NCBI GenBank assembly: GCA_041946865.1
Contig: JBHGBF010000176.1
Coordinates: 1-17,805 of the forward strand
Length of the DNA: 17,805 bases
From: RPQK01 sp041946865
Lineage (GTDB): Bacteria; Acidobacteriota; UBA6911; RPQK01
Direction of reading: 5' to 3'
Shown: positions 1 to 6,061 of the stretch, piece after piece
Layout of the letters: each line of letters opens with the position of its first letter
Numbering within the stretch: the stretch's first letter is position 1
Position numbers and translations under genes: made by a program
The notes under the pieces: model-generated
The model's database searches: none
The model's input: only the letters and a program-made list of their open reading frames with translations
What the model was told of the DNA's origin: nothing

Positions 1-196
1 TCTTTCTCTTGACAACCGAACTTCGAATGGGTGCGGCTCTGTAACCACAGGCGGAAAAGGCTAACGGGGTCCAGAAATATGTATAAGGTCCAGGGCATGG
101 CCACCGCACTCCCAAAGAGTGCGTGCCGGGAAAAGGCAGGGTCAGCTGTCTGCTGAAACCGAATCCGGCCACCCTCCTGTTGCGTCATTTGTATCA
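1..196. other. Leader region upstream of the regulator remnant
   Basis: No gene is visible here. The regulator frame is open back to a GTG at 119, but residues encoded between 119 and 196 look like no TetR N-terminus, so I treat them as untranslated. A TTGACA hexamer sits at 9-14, but no matching -10 box lies 16-18 bases downstream. Just inside the gene, about 203-226, is an AT-rich imperfect palindrome (TATATCTACC...AGGTATATA) that could be a remnant operator. That last point is weak inference. Confidence 0.35.
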
Positions 197-510
197 ATGT
201 TTCGTATATCTACCGATAGGTATATAATCCCGGAAATAGACCGCTCTCCCAGTGAGCGCCGATTTTTGGACGCGGCCCTCGAGCTATTTTCTGAGAAGGG
301 ATACGAAGCTGCTTCGGTCCGCGAGATCTGTGAACGGGCCGGAATCAGCCGTCCAACTCTCTATTACTTCTTCAAGAGCAAGGAAGGGGTGATTGGCGAG
401 CTGCAAAAAAAAACCCACACTTTCGTGGCCTTCTCCTCCGCTTCGTTGGACCAGCGCGTCTCAGAGCTCGAGCGTTTTCTGAAATGCGGAGGGCCCAGCG
501 GGAATTTTGA
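197..510 (+). pseudogene. TetR/AcrR-family regulator, 3'-truncated
   Basis: The N-terminal DNA-binding domain of a TetR-family repressor is intact. From the ATG at 197, helix 1 reads LDAALELFSEKGYEAASV, followed by the helix-turn-helix REICERAGISRPTLYYFFKSKEGVI, about residues 22-64 of this start. TetR proteins are normally about 190-220 residues, but here recognisable sequence ends near residue 100. The frame then runs out of family-like sequence and stops at 574, inside DNA that encodes a membrane-fusion protein in another frame. The ligand-binding and dimerisation half is therefore lost. Regulators of this type usually sit next to and repress the RND operon they precede, which fits the genes downstream. 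No clear ribosome-binding site is seen, so the start is uncertain (GTG at 119 is the alternative). A run of nine A at 405-413 is a possible slippage or sequencing-error site. A binding-only fragment would probably not work as a normal repressor. Confidence 0.75.
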
Positions 511-975
511 AGATCTTTCCGACCCCACTTTGTCGGACGAATCGAGCGGATCAGCCCGGTGGCCGATCCGCTGACCCGGCAAGTATCGATCTTTGTCCAG
601 GTGCCCAACCCGGGCCGGCGCCTGGTTGCCGGGCTGTTTGCCGAGGGCCGCGTAGCGACCCAGCGACGGAAAAGCCTGGTCGTGCCGGCCGAGGCAGTCG
701 GAACCCGGGAATCCAATCCGTGGATCCTGAAAATACGCAACGGCAAGGCTGAACGGGTCGAGGTCCGGCTTGGCGTTGAAGACAAGCGAACCGAGAGAGT
801 AGAGATCCTGGCGGGCCTCAACGAGGGCGACTTGCTCCTGGTTGGCGCGGCTCAGCAGATTACCCCCGGAACGTCGGTGACGATTGAAGAGCCCGGCGAA
901 GCGCGTGCTGCCGGGCAGGCCGTGACGGGTCAGGAGCAGTTTCAAAGCCGCGCACCACGCGAAGGTGCTGAATGA
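511..975 (+). pseudogene. RND efflux membrane-fusion protein, 5'-truncated
   Basis: This is the C-terminal part of an HlyD/AcrA-type periplasmic adaptor, which links the inner-membrane pump to the outer-membrane channel. Recognisable sequence begins about 520 (FVGRIERISPVADPLTRQVS), the usual beta-barrel strand, and continues through VPNPGRRLVAGLFAEGRV. The membrane-proximal domain follows (AERVEVRLGVEDKRTERVEI, then LNEGDLLLVGAAQQITPGTSV). The usual protein is about 350-420 residues and about 155 remain. The signal peptide, the coiled-coil hairpin and most of the lipoyl domain are missing. The frame is closed upstream by a TGA at 508-510, so no native start survives; the first in-frame ATG is at 559. 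The 3' end looks natural, and the pump gene follows after 65 bases as in intact operons. The join to the regulator lies at about 505-525. Confidence 0.8.
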
Positions 976-1040
976 GAGCCCAGTCGAGCGTTTGACGGAA
1001 CGTTCTACGGAGCCTCGCACGCGCACCATCTTGAATTCTT

Positions 1041-2785
1041 ATGTTTGTTTCCGACTACGCCATTCAAAAACCGGTGGTCACCACCGTGGTCATGCTGGCC
1101 CTGGCCATCTTCGGGATCTTTGCCCTGGCCAAGCTCGATACCGACGAGTTTCCCGACGTACAGCCGCCTATTGTGAATCTTGCCATCCCGTATCCCGGGG
1201 CCTCCCCCGACATTGTCGAGCGCGAGGTGGTGGATCGGATGGAGGAGGCGATTGCCGGCATCATCGGTGTGAAACGGATCGTCTCCTCGTCGCTTGACTC
1301 CTTCGCCACCATTACCGTCGAGTTTGTATTCGGGAAGGATGTCAACCAGGCCACGCAAGAGATCCGGGACAAGATCTCGGAGATCCGCAATGACTTGCCT
1401 CCCGAGATGGAAGAGCCGATTCTGACCCGTTTTGATCCGGCGGATATTCCCATCATCTCTCTCAGCCTGACGTCGCGGCGGCTTTCTCCGGCTGAGCTGA
1501 CGCGTCTGGCCGATCCAGGGATAACGCGGGAGTTGAGGAGCGTGACCGGAGTCGCCGAGGTCAACGTCGTGGGTGGCGTCGAAAGACAACTGGTAGTCGG
1601 GCTCAAGCCGGAAGCACTCAAAAGTGCGGATGTCAGGACAACGCCAAACGAATTCAGTCGCAGTTACGAGGGCCGGAAACCCGCGAGCTGGCCGCGCTGG
1701 CGGATCGGATTGCGGCTGAAATCAGAAGAGTTCCAGGGGCAGTTGATGTCGGTCTGTCGACTCGCGGGCAAAAGCCTGAATTGAACATCCAGATTGACAG
1801 GGGGATGGCGGGCAGCCTGGGAATAACGGTAGGGCAGCTCGCGCAGGCGCTCAGGCCCGCCTTTGCGGGAATCGATTCGGGTGACTGGGTCGATCCCGAA
1901 GGCGAGACCCGGGACGTGGAAGTGCGCCTGATTCCAGGCGCGCGGACCTATATGCGGGATATCGAGGGGTTGCCCCTCATGGTTTTTGGCCAGGAGGGAG
2001 CGGCTGCGTCGCTCCCGCTCGCGCAGGTGGCGAGTATCAGCCAGAGCCTCGGACCGGCTCGCATCGACCACCTGAACCGCGACCGGGTGATCACTGTCGG
2101 CGCCAACACCGCCGGTCGACCGCTCAGTGAGGTGATGAGAGACATCAACCAGGCGCTGGCCGGAATTGCCCTTCCTGCCGGATACCGAATTACCCAGGGC
2201 GGCGAGGTCGAGGACCAGCAGGAAGTATTCACTCGCATCCTCACGGCGCTCGCTCTCGCCATCATGCTGATGTACCTCGTGCTGGTGATCCAATTCGGAT
2301 CCTTTCTTGACCCCCTGGCAATCCTGGCTTCGCTGCCGTTGTCTCTCATCGGCGTGATGCTGGCCCTGCTGGTAAGCGGCGCCACTCTCAATCTGATGAG
2401 CATGATCGGGGTCATCCTGCTGGCCGGGATCGTCGCCAAGAACGCGATCCTGTTGATTGACTTCGCCAAGTGGTCTCACGAAGAAGGAATGTCTCTGCGC
2501 GAGGCGCTGATCAGGGCGGGCCGGGTTCGCCTCCGGCCGATCCTGATGACAACGTTTGCCCTCATTGCCGGAATGGTCCCGGTCGCCCTCGGTTGGGGAG
2601 AAGGAGCGGATTTCCGTCGTCCCCTTGGAATGGCGGTAATCGGCGGGGTTATCACCTCCACGCTCCTGACCCTTCTCGTGATTCCGACCTTCTACGAGAT
2701 TCTGGCAGGCGGGCGAGACTGGCTGCGCTCACGCCCGCAAAGGAGCGTGGATCATCCGCAGCCAAGCGTAGAGCCGCAGGGCTAG
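1041..2785 (+). pseudogene. RND (HAE1-type) efflux pump with internal deletion and frame change
   Basis: This is an inner-membrane proton/drug antiporter subunit of the AcrB type, broken in the middle. The 5' part (1041 to about 1636) encodes the first membrane helix (VVTTVVMLALAIFGIFALA) and the first porter subdomains, up to GVERQLVVGLKPEALKSADV, about residue 199. From about 1640 the homology continues in a different frame: QLRGPETRELAAL, then VPGAVDVGLSTRGQKPELNI, then from 1781 the last porter subdomain and five C-terminal helices (ITQGGEVEDQQEVFTRI, IGVILLAGIVAKNAILLIDF, RLRPILMTTFALIAGMVP). About 580 of some 1040 residues remain. The lost block should include helices 2-7 and the proton-relay aspartates of helix 4, so the product cannot work as a pump. 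The start at 1041 has no strong ribosome-binding site. No outer-membrane channel gene follows. Confidence 0.85.
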
Positions 2786-2859
2786 GGATCGAAGGGCCGG
2801 CGGAACAATTTTCGCCCCGGCGCGTCTAAGTCCGCAATACAGGAGAAAAACGGCAGTTT

Positions 2860-3234
2860 ATGTACGACAGTCTGATGGTCTGGAGAGTGCCGATAATGTT
2901 GATCGTGGGGTTTCTCGCCGGCTGGTTCGGGGCCAGAAACGAGCTGCGGGTGGCGCGCGGTGGCAACAAATCGAACCGCAGCGGACTGCTCTTGCGGATG
3001 CGGACCCTCCAGTATGCCCTGTCCTTTTACCTGATTTTTTCGATCCTCGGCTTTGGCGGCAGCGGGTTATATGCAGCCCGGTTCTGGCAAACGCTCGTTC
3101 CAGTCCGCGGCCTGTTCGCCTATCTGATGCCGGGCTCGATCCAAACCCTGACCGCTGGAGCGATCATTGCTTGCGCTTCGGCCCTGCATTTCATCGAATC
3201 GTTCGCTGAGAAGTACGACATCGATTTGTGGTAA
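2860..3234 (+). CDS. Small membrane protein of unknown function
   Basis: I do not recognise this 124-residue protein. It has three hydrophobic stretches, about residues 7-25 (VWRVPIMLIVGFLAGWFGA), 52-72 and 94-114. Between the first two lies a basic segment rich in Arg, Lys and Asn, and the acidic tail ends in KYDIDLW. The pattern predicts three membrane helices with the basic loop in the cytoplasm. An AGGAG lies at 2841-2845, 14 bases from the ATG, which is longer than usual; an in-frame ATG at 2875 is a possible alternative start. The gene follows the broken pump by 74 bases on the same strand and is convergent with the TonB-dependent receptor, whose stop lies 13 bases away. Nothing ties it to efflux beyond position. 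Confidence 0.6.
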   Translation: MYDSLMVWRVPIMLIVGFLAGWFGARNELRVARGGNKSNRSGLLLRMRTLQYALSFYLIFSILGFGGSGLYAARFWQTLVPVRGLFAYLMPGSIQTLTAGAIIACASALHFIESFAEKYDIDLW

Positions 3235-3247
3235 CGCAGCGACCCTC

Positions 3248-5686
3248 TCACTTTTTTCCCAGAAACCGGATCCGGCCTACAAAAGCTCGATCTTGCAGGG
3301 CGCTGAAGCTGAGAAACCCCGGCGAATCGATATTGTTGTTCACCACCGATGGGTTCGTGTGGTCGGTCAGATTATTGAACCCCGCTCGTAACGCCCACTC
3401 GTAATTAGCGAATCGAAAGCGACGCTCCAGGTGAAGATTGAGAGAGAAGTAATCAGGAAATCTTCGGGAGTTTGCCGCTCCCACCACTTCCTGGTTCTGA
3501 TTAAGCACGCTGAAGGGAAAGCCTGACCGCCACTCGAGCGAATAACCTGCCTGAAGCCGTTTAGTCACAGTTGACCAGCCCCAGGCCAGGAACCGATGGG
3601 GCGCGTCCCAGGCGACAGGTCCTTCTCCCGGGGCTCCGAAGACCAGGTTGTCGATGTCGGGATCAAGCAAGTAGCTCGATCGCGCGGACGAACATGTATA
3701 GGAAGCGGAAATGGTGTGCCGTGAGGTCGGGGTGCCGCCAATCCCGAGTTTCAGCGCCCGGTATCTGTCTTCTCGTCGACTCGTCAAGCGAAAGTGGCGT
3801 TCCTGATCGCCGGATTCGGCCTGTGCCCCGGGGTTCGGCTCAAAAGACCAGGCATGGCGGCCAGCCTTGCCTGTGACTTGTACATTCAGGACCAGAGAGT
3901 CCCGAAGCTGCCGCTCCCACCCGACGCTCCAATTCACGGAACGTGGCACCCTCAGACTCCGAGGGGCAACGGTGAAAAAGGACTCGATCGATTCTGGAGA
4001 AGACGATTCGGGCACGTCTATCGCGAGGTCGAAACGCCGGCCGGAGAGCGGCCGGCCCAGCAGGTCCAATCTGACGGCATCGTGAAACAGCCCGACACCG
4101 GCAGCGAGCTTGTTGTCCTCGTCCAGCAGGTAACTTGCCGCCAAACGAGGTGAAAAGTAGAAATCCGAAAGGACGTCGTCCCAGTCAAAACGCGATCCAA
4201 GCTCCAGGAGAAGGCGGTCTGAGAGGCTCCAGCGATCCTGGAGAAAAGTCCCGATTTGGAGGTCGCGCAACGCAAATGGAGAAGTCGTGGCAAAGCTCAC
4301 CTCCCGGATGACTCTCCCTCTGGAATTGAAGACCTTGATCGGGCCGCGGGCCGCTGAGGAGTGCCAGGCTGTTCGATCCGCCTCGATACCCCATTTGAGC
4401 TCATGTCGACCGAACCCCTGTTGAACGGGGAGCGTGGCAGTCACGGCAAACTGGAACCGACGCGCGAGCGACGACGCAAAGCGATAGTAGTTCCCACGCG
4501 TTTGCTCAAGATGGATCTCGTAGGGGAGTTGTCCCATGGGCCGTGCCGTGTCGCGGTTTTGGTTCATGCCCAAGGCGATCTCAACCAGCCAGCCGTTGGG
4601 CCAGTAAGACTGGCTGCGAAGGCCGGCCACGTAGGCCGAGTGGCGCTCATCAACGCTGGCCTCAACCGGATTATAGGGATTCAGGCCGGCATGATCGGAC
4701 CTGAACTGGTTGAACAGCCAGATGCCGGTCAGGACATGAGAGCGGCCAAGGTTCACCTGGGCTTTGGTCAAGCCTCCCACGCGCCACGTCTGGTTCGTAT
4801 CCTCACCAGCCGGGAGTTCCTCTATGATGTCGAGCCCGTACTCGCCATCCAGCGCCTGGTGAAACCAGGCTTTCCCTTTCACAATCGGCCCCGCGAAAGT
4901 CATCCTCGGTGTCCAGTTGTTCAGATGCAGCCCGCGGCGACTCTGGAACGAAGGCAGAAAGTCAGTCGTCGAGAAACGGAAGTGATCGTCGCCGGAAGCG
5001 GAGGTGAGATCAAAGACTCCTCCCGATGCATTTCCGCACTCGGCAGAAAAGCGCGAAGACCGAAGCTGGATCGACCTGACTGCGTCAACCGTGATACGCG
5101 TGTCGAACAATCCGGTAGCAGGGTTATCGATCTTGAAGCCGTCAAGCCTGACTTGCGTCTGCGAGGAGGCCGAGCCGTCCACATGAATACGGCCTGAGTG
5201 GTCCTGGACGGCGCCGGAGATGAGGGGCAGGGCGTTCCGGATGTCCCGGGTTGCAGTAAACGGGACATTCAGGATCTCGACATTTGAAATCTGCCCGCCC
5301 GCTGCCGTCTCCTTCGGGTCCATGCGAGCCGGCGAAGAAACCACTTCGACCTGCTCAGAGAGCTCCTGCTGGTGGGTCAGGACCATTTCTACCTCGGTCA
5401 GGTTCGGGGCGGCTTCAGGCAACTCGCCGCTCTTGAGGACAGCTGGATAAAAGCCTTTCTTCTCGGCACGGATCTGGAAATCTGTTTCCGGCGCCGGCCG
5501 CCGGAAGGCGAAGCGGCCGAATGAGTCGGTTTCTCCCTTCACGACATCGCCGGTTTGAGCATTGACGAGGGTCAAGAGAGCGGCCGATACGGGGATCCTG
5601 TTCTCATCGACTACCGTTACCGTCAATTCCGGCTGGGCAGGGATTGAGGCAAACAGGAAGGGCAGCAGTAAAACCAATACCCGCAT
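3248..5686 (-). CDS. TonB-dependent receptor, Oar-like, with carboxypeptidase-regulatory domain
   Basis: An 812-residue outer-membrane protein. A signal peptide (MRVLVLLLPFLFASIPA, cleavage near residue 17) is followed by a carboxypeptidase-regulatory-like beta domain, about residues 20-105 (TVTVVDENRIPVSAALLTLV, GETDSFGRFAFRRP). A plug domain spans about 108-238 (HVDGSASSQTQVRLDGFKID, SSRFSAECGNASGGVFDL). The rest is a beta-barrel rich in alternating aromatic strands and ends in FVGRIRFLGKK. Such receptors usually import large or scarce ligands, often glycans, using TonB energy; this arrangement is very common in Acidobacteriota. I see no clear TonB box and the ligand cannot be told from sequence. 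The barrel is shorter than in many Oar proteins (about 1000 residues) but no break is visible. The neighbouring lyase-like gene on the same strand suggests a carbohydrate role, which is inference. Confidence 0.85.
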   Translation of the reverse strand: MRVLVLLLPFLFASIPAQPELTVTVVDENRIPVSAALLTLVNAQTGDVVKGETDSFGRFAFRRPAPETDFQIRAEKKGFYPAVLKSGELPEAAPNLTEVEMVLTHQQELSEQVEVVSSPARMDPKETAAGGQISNVEILNVPFTATRDIRNALPLISGAVQDHSGRIHVDGSASSQTQVRLDGFKIDNPATGLFDTRITVDAVRSIQLRSSRFSAECGNASGGVFDLTSASGDDHFRFSTTDFLPSFQSRRGLHLNNWTPRMTFAGPIVKGKAWFHQALDGEYGLDIIEELPAGEDTNQTWRVGGLTKAQVNLGRSHVLTGIWLFNQFRSDHAGLNPYNPVEASVDERHSAYVAGLRSQSYWPNGWLVEIALGMNQNRDTARPMGQLPYEIHLEQTRGNYYRFASSLARRFQFAVTATLPVQQGFGRHELKWGIEADRTAWHSSAARGPIKVFNSRGRVIREVSFATTSPFALRDLQIGTFLQDRWSLSDRLLLELGSRFDWDDVLSDFYFSPRLAASYLLDEDNKLAAGVGLFHDAVRLDLLGRPLSGRRFDLAIDVPESSSPESIESFFTVAPRSLRVPRSVNWSVGWERQLRDSLVLNVQVTGKAGRHAWSFEPNPGAQAESGDQERHFRLTSRREDRYRALKLGIGGTPTSRHTISASYTCSSARSSYLLDPDIDNLVFGAPGEGPVAWDAPHRFLAWGWSTVTKRLQAGYSLEWRSGFPFSVLNQNQEVVGAANSRRFPDYFSLNLHLERRFRFANYEWALRAGFNNLTDHTNPSVVNNNIDSPGFLSFSALQDRAFVGRIRFLGKK

Positions 5687-5697
5687 GGCAAATGGAA

Positions 5698-5703
5698 ATT
5701 ATA
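5698..5703 (-). promoter_or_regulatory. Possible -10 box of the TonB-dependent receptor gene
   Basis: A perfect TATAAT on the minus strand lies only 11 bases before the ATG at 5686. Transcription would begin about 5 bases from the start codon, giving an almost leaderless mRNA. That agrees with the lack of any purine-rich ribosome-binding site. No TTGACA-like -35 box is seen 16-18 bases upstream, so this is a moderate-to-weak call. Confidence 0.35.
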
Positions 5704-5948
5704 ACCCGCCCCCTTCCCGAACCGCGCACGCAGCGAGGGTGCTCCGCCCCGTTCGCGAACTGCGCGCCCAGGGAGGGTGCTCCGCCCCTCCACGGGGCTC
5801 TTCGGCCCTGGCGCACGGTTCCCTCATCCCTTCGGGATTGGGTCACCGGGGGTGACGCGCCCACAGAGGTTTCTGGTTTTGCTCTCGTCACGTCTTCTTT
5901 CGGAGTCCGCCATGCCCCTTGGGCACCCGCGATCCCAAAAATTCAAGC
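5704..5948. repeat. GC-rich structured intergenic region with a 16-bp direct repeat
   Basis: No gene is supported here. GAGGGTGCTCCGCCCC occurs twice in direct orientation, at 5735-5750 and 5773-5788. Several small hairpins follow: GGGC-TCTTCG-GCCC near 5795-5809, ATCCC-TTC-GGGAT near 5825-5837, and TCACC-GGG-GGTGA near 5844-5856. The stretch separates the receptor from the end of the lyase-like gene, both on the minus strand, and may be a repeat-derived spacer or mRNA-processing region. Confidence 0.5.
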
Positions 5949-6061
5949 GGCTTTTATCGTGGCCGGACTCTCCAGAGTCCAGCAGCCGGGCTCGTTTTTT
6001 GAGCCCGGCCAAAAACGGCCGGGGCTGCCGGACTCTGGAGAGTCCGGCCACGATAAAAGCC
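5949..6061. repeat. Inverted repeat with 32-bp perfect arms, overlapping the lyase-like gene's 3' end
   Basis: The left arm at 5949-5980 and right arm at 6030-6061 are perfect reverse complements. Each arm also holds a near-palindrome, GGACTCTCCAGAGTCC. After one mismatch the stem gains six more pairs (5982-5987 with 6023-6028). The loop contains an alternative 8-bp hairpin, CCGGGCTC/GAGCCCGG (5986-5993 with 6001-6008), around TTTTTT at 5995-6000. It would fold strongly in DNA or RNA of either strand, and could be a small non-autonomous mobile or REP-like element or a strong terminator. No clear flanking target duplication is seen. Confidence 0.85.

Noticed and set aside
9..14. TTGACA as a promoter for the regulator
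   Set aside because: No -10-like hexamer at 16-18 bases downstream, and the start codon is about 180 bases away.
559..975. A stand-alone short gene starting at the ATG at 559
   Set aside because: That ATG is an internal codon of the adaptor (ADPLTRQVS), and homology continues upstream of it. No ribosome-binding site is present.
364..1029. Long minus-strand open frame opposite the regulator and adaptor remnants
   Set aside because: Composition is Arg/Ser/Pro-rich with no domain. It mirrors the adaptor remnant, whose homology is clear, so it is an antisense shadow.
4361..5197. 278-codon plus-strand frame inside the receptor gene
   Set aside because: It lies wholly opposite the beta-barrel coding sequence and has no recognisable motif.
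5735..5788. CRISPR array
   Set aside because: Only two 16-bp copies, no regular spacers and no cas genes.
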